A stretch of DNA of 64,000 bases from the NCBI GenBank assembly GCA_020740775.1, contig JAHEWK010000025.1, forward strand, positions 248,001 through 312,000. The letters are read 5' to 3'. The notes beneath the pieces are model-generated. The model saw only the letters and a list, made by a program, of their open reading frames with translations, did no database searches and was not told the DNA's origin. The stretch comes from Ilyonectria destructans. Its lineage: Eukaryota; Ascomycota; Sordariomycetes; Hypocreales; Nectriaceae. The position numbers and the translations under genes are program-made. This document shows, in pieces, positions 33,400 through 43,677 of this stretch (position 1 is the first letter of the stretch; each line of letters starts with the position of its first letter).

Positions 33400-33581
33400 G
33401 CGTCGACGAGGTTGTGAATAGCCTCAAAAATCCACTTACAAAAATCCACTTATAAATCCACGTGTACATCCATTCCACTCCGGTCGAATATGTGTTACAT
33501 CCACTATGTAATTGCCTAATAAATCGTACATCCACTCTACTTGGTCCAAAAGTGGAGTGGATGTAGTGGTTTCGAGCCTTG

Positions 33582-34453
33582 CATAGAGGAGAGGAGATAT
33601 AATATGAATATATTACTACAAATCCGCTATGTGTGGACATATTTCCAAACTACATTCAACTTCTTCATTTCCATCAAAGTATAACCCAGGTCCTAGCCAT
33701 TCCCCGGTGTCTATTGGCTGGGGCATGCAACAGCTAAAGCTTCGGGCTTTGCTCTAAGAGCTTGCCGAGGGAACAGGGACAGCTCCCAAGAAAATATTGC
33801 CCCCATTCTTCCATAAACTCTGGAAGATTGGGGTCGAAGCCCCTTTTACCTTGCATAGTACTCGTGTTATCTGTCCTTGGGGGTGTTGGCGTAAACTGTA
33901 TGTTGGGGAGGTGTGGAGTAGAGAGTGTGCCTTACTATCAGCAGCTCCCACCCTTGACAAGCAGAATGGTTAAAGGAGGCCGCCAGAGCTGGGGCATAGA
34001 TCAATGATCGCAAGACTGACCCTTGTCGTGCCGGTCTGGCGGACCAACAGAACGGAGAGACCGACGGGTCAGGGCAACGCCGACATGGTCATGCCAAACG
34101 AGGTGTGGTAGGAATCATGGGGGTGAAGAATCTTCCAGCTGGTTCAGCCGGCTCAGGGGTCGGTGGTATGTCTGGAAGCTGTCTTATGCCCAGGAATGTC
34201 AGACTGGCTTGCATACAACAGCACCTTAAGTGGTGACGATGTCGTCATCAGCGCGCTCAGGATGCAAAGCAAACTCGCTGTGCGAGGAGGCTTGACCATC
34301 TTGCGGGCGCTACCTCATTGTATCAAGTAGAATCGTCAGGTCCGGATCCTTTCCGCATGGGGCAAATATCCCTCTTTGTATCTCCGTGCTGCCTGGCTGG
34401 GCATGGCTATGTAGCCGAGCTGAGACGGCCTCCTTCCAGGTTCACACCATCAC
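33582..34453. other. Intergenic, nothing recognised
   Basis: No supported gene. The Gypsy fragment that follows has no visible LTR or primer-binding site in this stretch. Confidence 0.5.
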
Positions 34454-35329
34454 ATGTGTGACACGCCGTCTTCATGCAGGCCGCCCTGCTTGACTCAGGG
34501 GATTGGTCGGGCTAATTGGACTTCTGCGACGGCTTACTACCCTGAAGAGGAGGACAAGATATATTACATTTTCGGTCGTTGCAAGGGTATCGCGGCTGCC
34601 TATTTACGCCCCCGCATGCCCGAGAACGCTGAGGAAGACGCCTTCGAGACCGCTGAAGATGTCTTCCAGGCCCTGACGACCCTCTTCCGGGACAAGAACA
34701 AGAAGATCAAGGCGCGAGAGGAGTTCAAGGCCTTGAGATACTATACCAATGGTAGCTGGCGTAGCTTCTACGTCAAGTTCTTGGCTACAGCGAACGATGC
34801 TAAGATCCCCAAACGGGATTGGAAGGAAGAGCTCTATGACAAAGTGCCAGTGGAGATGAAACGTACTGTGGCCACGCAGCGCTTTGCCGAAGAAGTAAGC
34901 TTCGACACCTTTGCGGCAGCGCTTGGCGACATCGCGGTAGTGGAAGAGGCCTATGCGAAGACCTTAACGAAGAAGGACAGCAAGAGGACCAGCAAGTTAC
35001 AGACCAGCAAGTTACAGACCAGCAAGAGCGATGGTGCTGCCACTGGGAAGAAGGACACCAAGAAGTCGACAACTTCAACACCCAAGTACCCGAAGATCAA
35101 GATTGATGGCAAATGGACCTTCAAGGATCCAGAGGTCCGCAAGCTAGCTGAAGAAGGGAAGTGCTTCAAGTGCAAGAAAGTCGGCCATACCCACCAGGAG
35201 TGTCCGGAGGGGGGCGAAGTTAACGAGGTTCGTGCCAAGGATAAGAAGGCAGGGCGGAAGGTTACTATCGTGATCCCTGATGAGTCAGATGAGTCATCAT
35301 CCTCCGAGTCGGAAAAAGACGAGTCCTAG
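34454..35329 (+). CDS. Ty3/Gypsy Gag (element fragment)
   Basis: A 291-residue frame from an ATG at 34454. The homologous-looking part begins at about residue 20 (SATAYYPEEEDKIYYIFGRC), so the true N-terminus may be missing. It has a capsid-like helical region, a Lys/Ser repeat (KRTSKLQTSKLQTSK), and a CCHC zinc knuckle CFKCKKVGHTHQEC that binds RNA. It ends in an acidic Ser-rich tail (DESSSSESEKDES). The protease frame overlaps its end in the -1 frame. No LTR, reverse transcriptase or integrase accompanies it, so this is an isolated gag-pro piece. Confidence 0.75.
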   Translation: MCDTPSSCRPPCLTQGIGRANWTSATAYYPEEEDKIYYIFGRCKGIAAAYLRPRMPENAEEDAFETAEDVFQALTTLFRDKNKKIKAREEFKALRYYTNGSWRSFYVKFLATANDAKIPKRDWKEELYDKVPVEMKRTVATQRFAEEVSFDTFAAALGDIAVVEEAYAKTLTKKDSKRTSKLQTSKLQTSKSDGAATGKKDTKKSTTSTPKYPKIKIDGKWTFKDPEVRKLAEEGKCFKCKKVGHTHQECPEGGEVNEVRAKDKKAGRKVTIVIPDESDESSSSESEKDES

Positions 35330-35928
35330 GGGAAGTCTCCTCTCTAGGACCTGAATTGCAGTCACTAATCTTTGACGAGAGCTCAATAAACATGGATGAA
35401 CTACTCGGCGGGGAGAAGCTCTACCGTCCCTGTACGATAGCAAGTTCAGGGTTGGCAATTAAAGTCAAAGGTCTATGTGATACCGGAGCGGATGGTTATG
35501 TCTTTGTGAATAAGGATCTAGCCCTAAAGATGCACCAACAACTGCAGAGCCGTCGAATCCCGATCCCGGGGCGGGGACTCGTCGTCAAGGGATACAAGGG
35601 CGGACGACAACGGATTACCCACATCACGGTGGCAACGCTGGATATAGATGGCAGACGACAGCCAAATTGTCCGATGTTGGAACTCGGGATGCATCAGGAC
35701 CTGATCATTGGGAGGAAGTGGTTCGAGAAGCACGACGTGGAAATCTCTGCCAAACATCGCCGCCTACGATGGCCTGACGACAGGCCGAAGGATTGCCCTA
35801 GTCACGATATTGTGATACCGATGTCCTCGTTGAAGAGCCCTCGCTGTTCAAGGCCAGCTGACCAGGCCGACACGGAACGACGCACCCAACTGAGCGCAGA
35901 ACGAGAGAAGACCCGCAAGTATCTGTGA
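35284..35928 (+). CDS. Ty3/Gypsy protease domain, truncated Pol
   Basis: The frame is open from 35284, overlapping the last 46 nt of gag in the -1 frame. It contains a retropepsin-like motif with the active-site triad in GLCDTGADGYVFVN, and the flap/second-half region with MLELGMHQDLIIGRKWF. The first ATG is at 35392, but in an intact element this part would be made by frameshifting. After about residue 180 the frame ends with no reverse transcriptase, so Pol is truncated. Confidence 0.7.
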
Positions 35929-36226
35929 CCATCTCGTACAGGGTAGGACCGGTCCAGGGCAGGCCCTATTAATCCTTTTGGACAGTTCAGATACAGCATA
36001 GCACATATCAACCTTATCAAATCATGTCAACTTGCAAATCGCTGGAATTGATTTGATTGAAGCGAGGAATCGGCTGGGTTGATTGATTTGATTGAGGTGA
36101 TTGATTGAGTTGATTTATGATGAGCGCTGGTGGAGTTATCATGAATCAAACTCCCCAAAACCGCAATCACGTACATCTATTAAAAAGGCGCTGCCTACCA
36201 AATCTTCATCGGTAATCCACGCACCC
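35929..36226. repeat. Spacer with GATT-rich simple repeat
   Basis: Between the Gypsy fragment and the MYND gene lies a GATTGATTTGATTGAG-type low-complexity tract at about 36040-36125. Nothing else was recognised. Confidence 0.6.
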
Positions 36227-37564
36227 TCAAAATTCCATACCAAAAGATGAATCGGAGTCCTCCGATTCTCCATCCTCTGCCATGGCCCTCGCCCAACTTT
36301 CCCGATTCTCCCGTGTATGCCGCTCAGACGGCCGCTCAGACGAGGGGCCCAAGTACGAGGCGTTCTCGACGGCGTAATCGAGGTATCCCCAGATCCGGTT
36401 CACGCTCACATCCGCCAGCATCTCCTCGGCCGTCCGACACGAGTCGGGCCCCATCCTTTTTGCCTCGGCCTTCATCATGTCTCCAATCTCGTCCTCCGAG
36501 TCCCGCGCCCCGCATGCGCGAGCGTCGTTTAGCATGTCCAGTACGCCTTCCGTCTCCCAAAATGCGGCGTACGAGTTCTGCATGGCGAGGGCCATTTCTT
36601 CCCAGGAGCCGTGTGAGTAGGATTCGGGTTTCTCGGCGAGTGCTTCGTCTGGCTCGAAGAGGCAGAACATGAAGTTTTGGTTGGCTTCGCGCAGGGTCGC
36701 GCCGAGCAGGCGGACCTGGCTCAGAAGCTTCATCTCTGTTTTGGGAAGGGACTCGAGTGATTCTTTTAGGAGCTTGGCGGAGAGGGGACTACGGACCACG
36801 GCTTGCTCGATCAACTCCCCAAGGTCGAAGGGGAGGCGGCGTAAGGCGAGGATCTTACGGGTGATCTTGAGGTTGCGGATGTCAACAAGTAGCTTCAGCT
36901 TCAGCAGCAGAACAGCAACAACGTGATTCAAGGTCGGATGTTTGCCGAAGAAATCTGAATCTTCAAAGACATCAGCCCCGCGGATGTTGAGGTGAGGCAA
37001 GGTCATGTCGCCCCAGTCGTACTCGCCGTCTGGGTCACACGTCGCCCACCACTTGACGAAATCATAGCACTCCTGGTCAAGATCCAATCGCAGCATTATG
37101 GCCGGCACGATGTCCCGCACACCCAAGTTGTCGCTCCGGCACAGCCTCAGCATATCTTGCATGTGCTCGAGGGCCTCGTGGACGCTGTCCAACGTGCCCA
37201 GCAGAAGCAGATGTTGCCCTGCTAGATCGTACCGCGCGCGCATGTAATCGCGCGTGTTGAGGAGGCCCCAGAAGTGGCCGGCCTCGGTCGCAAAGGCGTT
37301 GGCTGGCGTCATGAAGTCTGGCGTGGCGTTGCGAACGCCGTCGTCTTCTTTAGCGAGCTCAGCGCGCGCTTTCTTCACCTTGTTGCAGGCAGATTTGTGC
37401 TGGGGACGATGAGCGACCTGGTGTTCGCGGCTGCAGTAGCGAACAGCGCGACAGCCGCTGCATCGAAGGAGTTGAGGGCCTGTTGCTGAGCATTGGGGGC
37501 AGCGATGGAGCAGTGGCCCAACTGGGCCCTTGTATGTGCTTGCGCTAGTCGAGACGCTGGCCAT
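36227..37564 (-). CDS. MYND-type zinc finger protein
   Basis: Single exon of 445 residues from the ATG at 37564 (MASVSTSAS). The frame is open further upstream, but that part is mobile-element sequence. A MYND finger at about residues 19-56 has the ordered ligands CPQC, CSGC, YCSREHQ, H..HK and a final C. The remaining ~390 residues are helical with no second domain I recognise, ending in an acidic EDGESEDSDSSF stretch. Fungal MYND proteins of this build are common and mostly uncharacterised; the finger usually mediates protein contacts. The gene looks intact. An element with long inverted repeats ends 205 bp upstream of the ATG and may have replaced its promoter. Confidence 0.8.
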   Translation of the reverse strand: MASVSTSASTYKGPVGPLLHRCPQCSATGPQLLRCSGCRAVRYCSREHQVAHRPQHKSACNKVKKARAELAKEDDGVRNATPDFMTPANAFATEAGHFWGLLNTRDYMRARYDLAGQHLLLLGTLDSVHEALEHMQDMLRLCRSDNLGVRDIVPAIMLRLDLDQECYDFVKWWATCDPDGEYDWGDMTLPHLNIRGADVFEDSDFFGKHPTLNHVVAVLLLKLKLLVDIRNLKITRKILALRRLPFDLGELIEQAVVRSPLSAKLLKESLESLPKTEMKLLSQVRLLGATLREANQNFMFCLFEPDEALAEKPESYSHGSWEEMALAMQNSYAAFWETEGVLDMLNDARACGARDSEDEIGDMMKAEAKRMGPDSCRTAEEMLADVSVNRIWGYLDYAVENASYLGPSSERPSERHTRENRESWARAMAEDGESEDSDSSFGMEF

Positions 37565-37769
37565 GTTGCCTGCTGTAGGTTTCCTGATGAAGTTCTGAGG
37601 CGTCACCGCGGTGTAGAGCACGATGTGAGTATATACGTAGTAAGGCGAAGGGTCCAATGCAAGGGAGATGGATTTAATAGCATGTGAAAGCAGGGAGGAG
37701 AACCTGGACAAGGTTTGGTGTTTAATCACGAGAGTCACGTGCGTCACTCGCGTCACGTGCGTCACGTAC

Positions 37770-38812
37770 CCGGCTCCCACTGGAACGGCGTCCAGGCGCC
37801 GCAATAAAATCAGCGCCCAGGCGCCGCGATAAGATTTTGGCGGGTCACCCCATCTTTTGATTGGCCACCAGCTACAGCTACAACAGCACATCAAACAACC
37901 ACTGGAACGAGTATCGGTAGACAAACCACGATAAAACGCCATGCCGCGTCTAGTATTTTCTTTGGAGTTGTTCTCCAGCTGCCAATTGACCTGAGCATCA
38001 GTGCGTCTAACTTCTTCAAAGTCCCAGTCAATATAGGCCATCATTTCTTCCCTCGTCCATTTTCTTCGTCCTCCTTATGGCAAATAACAGCACTGACCCA
38101 TTTGTTTGTAATCTTGGCACCAAGCGTACATTTCCTTACTGTATCGCTGCGGAAGACCCATTGCCCCACGATATGCCTGATTAGTCTTGAGGCTTCCAGC
38201 AGGTTGGCTCTCATACTATGCAGCTCTCGCGGTGACATATCGTTGATATATAGCCTCAGGTGCATAATACGGTAACACTTGAGCTGGCTGGCCTAGCGGT
38301 AGTGACGGTGACGGCAATGGCGTTGGCTGTGATGGCATGGGTAGGTCTGGTTCCTCTGAAGCCCGTGGTGGCTGCGGGGATGGGCCTCCTACTACTATAG
38401 TATCCTGGATCTGAGCTTGTGCATCGTTGGACTGACCGATCGATGAGCATTGGATCCGGATCTGATTGGCCAATACATCTTCAGCCTCTTGGGACCAGCC
38501 AGCCAGCATATGCATTGGTGTGGTTAATGGCTCAGCTAGATATGAGGCGGAAGATTCTAACAGGACCTCTTGTTGCCACAGAGGGCATGACTTTGACGCC
38601 CTTGAATGGCCTATGGTATAGCACCTTGAACATTTTCACTGGCAGTTATCGAAACAGATTCTGTTCTGATTGTCTGATTGAAAAAAAGGGGGAATACAGA
38701 GGCAATGTAGCTGGCGGCCAATCAAAAGACGGGGCGACCCGCCAAAATCTTATCGCGGCGCCCGGGCGCTGATTTTATTGCGGCGCCTGGGCGCCGTTCC
38801 AGTGGGAGCCGG
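37770..38812. mobile_element. 1.04-kb element with about 100-bp inverted repeats
   Basis: The left end CCGGCTCCCACTGGAACGGC (37770) reappears inverted at 38812. The inverted match extends about 100 bp, with a few changes, through CCGCAATAAAATCAGCGCCC, GATAAGATTTTGGCGGGTC and CTTTTGATTGGCC. Inside, the minus strand carries a decayed frame from about 38515 to 37900 (EEPDLPMPSQP, SPRELHSMRANLLEASRLI, ICHKEDEENGRGK then, in another frame, EEMMAYIDWDFEEV). It resembles an accessory ORF of larger elements. No catalytic domain was seen, so it is probably a non-autonomous derivative. No clear target duplication was found. Confidence 0.8.
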
Positions 38813-38867
38813 ATGGGCACTAAAGACAGCTAACAGGGGTTTTGCAACAGTGTGCCCTATAGGCCTC
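38811..38867 (+). repeat. Short dispersed repeat 'R', copy 3
   Basis: The sequence from GGATGGGCACTAAAGACAGC to CCCTATAGGCCTC matches 2246-2310 in inverse orientation. It sits exactly between the end of the inverted-repeat element and the first base of recognisable LINE ORF2. Confidence 0.7.
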
Positions 38868-41271
38868 GTGGAAAGCACCCGGCGAAGATGGCCTCCCGGC
38901 GATGGTGTGGAGACGACTCTGGCCAGTGGTAAAGCACCGGGTGTTAGTTCTCTTCGATGCGTCGCTCAGAGACGGCATAGTGCCTCACCAGTGGAGAAGT
39001 GCGAAGAAGCCGGACAAGGGAGACTACACGGTAGCGAAGGCGTGGCGACCGATATCGCTTTTGCCAACCCTTGGTAAAATAATCGAAGCGGTCGTCGCTG
39101 AGCGCATCTCCTACGCAGTAGAGACTTATGGGCTCCTGCCCGCAAACCACTTCGGAGCGAGGAAGCGACGGTCGGCCGAGCAAGCGCTCCTGCTTCTGCA
39201 GGAACAAATTTACAAGGCATGGAGAGCTCGCAAAGTGCTCAGCCTGATCAGTTTCGATGTCAAAGGCGCCTACAACGGAGTGTGCAAAGAGCGACTACTC
39301 GAGAGGATGAAGGCGAGAGGGATACCAGACAGACTGGTCAGGTGGATGGACGCCTTCTGCTCCGGGCGAATAGCCTCGGTGGTGGTGAATGGGCACACAT
39401 CTGAGCAGCGGGAGCTACCCCAAGCAGGTCTCCCCCAGGGATCGCCTCTGTCACCGGTTTCGTTCCTCTTCTTCAACGCAGATTTGGTGAAGAGAAGGAT
39501 TAAGGCGGAAGGTGGCTCAATTGCATTCGTGGACGACTACTCGGTCTGGGTGACCGGCCCGACTGCGGAGGCGAACCGGGCAGGTATTCAGTCGATCATT
39601 AACGAAGCGCTCGAGTGGGAGAGACGCAGCGGCGCAACGTTTGAAGCGGACAAGACGACAGTCATCAACTTCACGCGAGTCACCGCGCGCAACAGTGACA
39701 TGCCATTTTTGATCAAAGGGAACGAGGTCAAACCAAAAAACAGCGCGAAAATTCTGGGAGTGGTTATGGACGCGGGCTTGCGGTACCAGGAGCACATGGC
39801 TAGAGCCGCCGCCAAGGGGCTCACCGCCGCCATGTGTCTGAGAAGGTTGAAAATGTTATCACCGAGGGTGGCGAGACAGCTGTTCGTAGCGACAGTCGCG
39901 CCGGCGATGGATTATGCCTCCAATGTCTGGACGCACGCTCGCCGCGCAAGAGAAGCTGCCTGGCTGAACAAAGCGCAGTTGGTGGGAGCGCAGGCAATTA
40001 CAGGAGCGTTCCGTACTGTCGCAACGGCGGTGGCCGAGGCCGAAGCCAGTATCCAGACGGTAGAGGAACGACACAGACAAGCCGCAACAAGATTCTGCAT
40101 CAACCTTCGGACCCTTCCGAAGACACACCCACTGGCAGCTTTGAAGAACAAGGCAAGCAAGCGATTTATATCACCAATGCAGAAGATTGTCTCGGTGGTG
40201 GGAAGGGTCCACACGGATCGAATGGAGGTTATCCACGAGTATGCGGTGCCTCCATGGACCAGCCGAATCCCAGTGGTGGGCGAGGACGACCTAGCGAAGG
40301 TGGTCAAGGCACCAAACGACGTCGATGGCATCATCATAGCAACGTCTAGCTCGCAGAAGGGCGGCATAGTGGGAATGGGAGGCGTCGTGTGCGACGCGAC
40401 TCGCAACAGCGCAGGCGAGGTGGTTGCCAGCTATTCCGTCACTCTCGGGCCCGGAGACGAACAGAATCCGTACACAGCGGAACTAGCAGCAATAGCGATG
40501 GCGCTGAAGTGCACACCGCCCAGGCTTCCTTTTCGGGACGTAACGGTCATGACGAGCAACCGCTCGGCCGTGGAAGTGATCAGGAGGCCTCGGCAGCAAT
40601 CCGGTCAATGCACTATCCGTCAGATATACGACCGCACCAAACGCCTTCGGAAAAGAGGCTGTTCTGTTAGACTCATGTGGGTGCCGGCTAAGGCTGAAGG
40701 TTTTGCACTGGGACCGATGGCCAAGGCAGCAGCGCAGAGAGCCACCAAGGCAGAGGGCATGGTAAAGGCACCGTCGTACCAAGCAAGGTCCACAACACTT
40801 CGACTGTCGCTCCTCCAACAACGGCAGTGTGGGCGACTTCCGGAAGGGGTTGGACAGTACTCGAAGCGCATCGACAAGGCGCTGCCGGGCAAGCACACCC
40901 GTGCACTATACGACTCGCTCAAAAGAAAAGAATCGGACGTGATAGCCCAGCTTCAGACCGGGATGATGCGACTGAACAGTTATCTTCACAGGATAGGGGC
41001 AGCGGAATCGGACATATGCGATTGTGGACAAGCAGCAGAGACGATTGAGCACTTCCTCTTCCGATGCAAAAAGTGGACAATGCAACGGGAAGCCATGTTT
41101 AAATGCTCGCGAACAAAGATTGGGAATTTGTCGTTCTTCTTGGGAGGAAAAGCTGCGTCGGACGACGAAAAATGGAAGCCAAACATGCAGGCCGTGCGTG
41201 CGGTAATCAAATTTGCTATCGCGACAAACAGGCTCGATGCGGACCAGCGGCATCAGCAAACTAACCTCTAG
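38868..41271 (+). CDS. LINE ORF2: reverse transcriptase-RNase H (5' truncated)
   Basis: About 800 codons remain open, with no stop. Reverse transcriptase motifs are clear: WRPISLLPTLGKIIEAVVAE, SFDVKGAYNGV, QAGLPQGSPLSPVSFLFFN and the catalytic SIAFVDDYSVW. An RNase H domain follows (GGVVCDATRNSAG, YTAELAAIAMAL, TSNRSAVEVI). The C-terminal Cys-rich motif is CDCGQAAETIEHFLFRCKKW. The N-terminal apurinic endonuclease is missing because of truncation. The order RT-RNase H-Cys motif is that of the Tad1 clade. The first ATG in the remaining frame is at 38902, but it is probably not a natural start. Confidence 0.9.
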
Positions 41272-41540
41272 CGTGCGAATATACTAACAAAAAGCAGCCT
41301 CGATTTTGGCAGACCGTGCTTCAGCTGCCGAAGATAGGATGCTGAACACTTGCAGAATTTGGCCTTCAAGCAGGCCTGTCATGGAACAAGTAGCGACGAG
41401 GTTGAGTAGCAAGCGATGAGACGACGATCCGTGGGGCTTGGGGTGTCAGGTACCAAATGTTCTGAAATGTGAACTAGATTGTGTGAAGGCCCTATAGGGA
41501 TTTCCCTCCGGGCGAAATAAAATCCATCCATCCATCCGTA
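38868..41540 (+). mobile_element. Tad1-type LINE, 5'-truncated
   Basis: About 2.7 kb, starting abruptly inside ORF2 (KAPGEDGLPAMVW at 38868) and ending with a 3' UTR of about 265 bp. The last bases are AAATAAAATCCATCCATCC, a short (ATCC)n tail instead of poly-A. 5' truncation is the usual outcome of target-primed reverse transcription. ORF1 and the endonuclease part of ORF2 are absent. Confidence 0.85.
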
Positions 41541-42590
41541 GTTGGGGGTTACCAGGGCCACCATTGGTCGGCTCCGCCATTAAGGTACCCCTGTCATTCC
41601 CACTTCTTTATGTGCGAATTCGCGAGTCCAAAATAAGTGGGGCGTGGCACGGGTAGCCATCGAGTGAACCCCCGTTAACTAGCACGGTAGAACCTCGGGA
41701 TCGGACTGTCAGACCTAGACCGACCAGACTGCTGAAGCCGTTCAGACCAAGACCGACAGACCGGGAACCTCGACAAGCCCAGACCGACAGACCGAAGGGG
41801 CCGGTCTTGGTCGGTCGGTCTGTTAGCCACACTGGGCGTTTACCTGTCGGAAAGCTTCCGTGGCACTCAGATGACTTAATGTGTGTGTTGTATGTGTATA
41901 TGTGTCTTGTCTCCGTTGCCCCTATTGTGATCGCTTGAGTGTATGTCTGTCCACTAAAAGTGGGGGCCTGAGGTATCTGCACCAATAGGCGGTCTCAACC
42001 CTGGAGGTCACCACGTGACCACCCGATCAGATGCTTTGTACATGATCCAATCTAACATTACCATCCTTGGCTCAACAGGGATAGTGGCGCAGAGCGTTCG
42101 ATTGGGGTGGTGGCGTAGAGTCTGTGGCGCAGAGTCTGCGGCGATGGGGATTTGGCGCGGTCGATTGGCGCGAGGATCCAGGCGAAGTTTGGTGGCACAG
42201 GTGTTCGTGGTGCAGGCGTCTAGCACGGATCGTTTAGCGGCCCGAGTTTACGAAGGAGGGCGCGGAAGAAAGAACCTTTTCGTTCCTCAAAGGCATTGTC
42301 TTACAGAAGCCTTTCGTTCCTCAAGGCACTTTCGTTCCTTCAGGCATGCGGCCCGTGCGTAGGGTCAGAAGTGCGGAAGGAAGAACCTTTCGGAACTTTC
42401 GTTTCTTCAGGCACTTTCGTTCCTCTAGGCATGGATGGGTTTGGCGCCGTCCTCTTGTTGCTCTACGTGGCCCCACATAAAAGCCGCGTCCTTCCCTCAG
42501 CTTTCTCCTTTTCTCTCTTCTCTTTTCCCATCTTTCCTTTTCATTCCGATCATTCCCTTGGAAGAGAAACGGTAATTCCAGACATTAACA
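41541..42590. promoter_or_regulatory. Spacer and upstream region of the Cys-rich gene, with repeat arrays
   Basis: At about 41700-41830 there is a cluster of AGACCGACAGACCG-like words in both orientations. At 42275-42432 five imperfect copies of CTTTCGTTCCTCAAGGCA (18-20 bp) occur, ending about 160 bp before the ATG at 42591. The stretch 42490-42560 is CT-rich, as in many fungal promoters. A regulatory role for the repeats is inference. Confidence 0.5.
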
Positions 42591-42985
42591 ATGTCGTCGA
42601 CCACCAGTATGCCCACGTCGAGCCAATGGTACAACCGTCACCGCAGGTGCGAGGATGGCTGCTCGCACGAAGGAAAGCTTGAATTGATCACCTGGACATC
42701 CACAGCTGGTGGGGACCGCATGGGATGGGGAAATTGCCTAGCTTCCGAATCCGACGAATTGAAAGAGAAATTTGAGAAGGAATTCAACTCCAACGAGGAG
42801 AAGATGTACGAGTACTGGCCACAAGGTTTCCGGTGGACCTGTTGCGGAACGGAGGGAGATCAGCGATTCGGATGTGACCACCATGGAAACGGAAGCACGC
42901 CATGTAGCTGCGATTTTTGCAAGGTTAGTACTTTTAGGCGCTTGTTCGACACGGAATAAAGGCATTTGCTTATCAGAAGCGGTAG
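42591..42985 (+). CDS. Small Cys/His-rich fungal protein
   Basis: From the ATG at 42591 the frame runs 111 codons to a GTTAGT donor at 42924. Splicing to the AG at 42976 gives a 113-residue protein ending CDFCKKR. Without splicing the frame stops at 42959 (122 residues). The C-terminus carries closely spaced ligands (RWTCCGTEGDQRFGCDHHG then CSCDFC), a likely zinc-binding module seen in small ascomycete proteins of unknown function. The N-terminus is Ser/Thr-rich and then acidic-helical (KEKFEKEFNSNEEKMYEYW). Transcript data would settle the last exon. Confidence 0.65.
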
Positions 42986-43112
42986 ATGGGCAAACCAATT
43001 CCGGACTCCATCCATAAAAACCGGACAGAATCTGCTGCCGGAAAGGGGCTGAGACTCTTTAGAGGTCCGGACCCAAGAAGCTTCCATAGGAGCCAGGGCG
43101 GCATAGCGGAGA

Positions 43113-43677
43113 TCATGCGCTCGTCCTTGGGGATACCTTAAATAATTCACCGCCGATCCAGTTGCAGTTCTTAACGTGAGTCGTGTCGAGGAATGGGCTC
43201 ATCTCGGGTAGAGAGTAGAAGGCGACGGTCCAGTTGCACAAGATGCACGCCTTTCCAACCCGAGGGAGCATAAGTATCTGTTGAACTCCGGAGCGTGAGC
43301 TCGCAAGTGTACCGGATGGTTCGACGTAGGCGGGGCGGAGTCGCGAGGCGAGGACGAAGACGGGTTTTCCGGTCGGGTCTGACGGGTCTGGGGGTATCTT
43401 GACGAAGTGGAGGAGCTCCGAGGCGGATGTTCCGACATATAGATTGTGGTCTAAGGAGCGTCGGTCAGCAATGAACATACCGAGGCTTGTCAAACCTCTG
43501 CAAATCTAGGTAGTCGACACAATTGATCCTGATGTCCTCGTCTGTGCCATCTGCAGAGAGGGGCACCTCGTCGAGCAGCGATCGCAAGACGAAGGGCCCA
43601 TCTTCGAGGGATTGCCTAGGCCTGGGTTTCAGCGGAGCTTTAGGCCCAGGCTCCCCCTCTGGAGGCGTAGATGTCAT
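43113..43677 (-). pseudogene. VPS3/TGFBRAP-like N-terminal fragment
   Basis: Read from the ATG at 43677 the frame encodes a Pro-rich start, then FVLRSLLDEVPLSADGTDED and INCVDYLD. A second frame continues with NLYVGTSASELLHFVKIPPD, PAYVEPSG, GVQQILMLPRVGKACILCNW and HVKNCNWIGG. This is the beginning of a CNH (citron homology) beta-propeller as in the CORVET tethering subunit Vps3. No canonical intron joins the two frames in phase (the GTTTGA...CTTAG candidate is out by one). The similarity stops at about 43145, whereas Vps3 proteins are roughly 1,000 residues long. It is a 5' gene fragment, not a working gene. Family assignment is from memory of the motif pattern. Confidence 0.55.

Larger units (their letters stand above)
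30565..33581 (+). mobile_element. hAT transposon, second family, decayed
   Basis: A 3.02-kb element. The left end is CAAGGCTCGGACCCACTACA, and the right end, inverted, is CAAGGCTCGAAACCACTACA. About 150 bp at each end is packed with ATCCACTT/ATCCACGT motifs in both orientations, typical of transposase-binding subterminal repeats. Flanking octamers CTCAGACG and CATAGAGG differ, so no target duplication is visible. It is unrelated in sequence to the hAT at 13794-16984. Confidence 0.8.

Noticed and set aside
34023..34453. A 5' LTR or primer-binding site for the gag fragment
   Set aside because: No TG...CA pair, polypurine tract or tRNA-complementary stretch could be recognised, and the later LTR at 60047 is unrelated.
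36300..36672. Arg/Pro-rich plus-strand frames opposite the MYND gene
   Set aside because: They are antisense shadows of a gene with clear zinc-finger motifs.
37565..38044. N-terminal extension of the MYND protein to 605 residues
   Set aside because: The extension runs through the long-TIR element and the 5' untranslated region. The ATG at 37564 precedes the normal MYND start.
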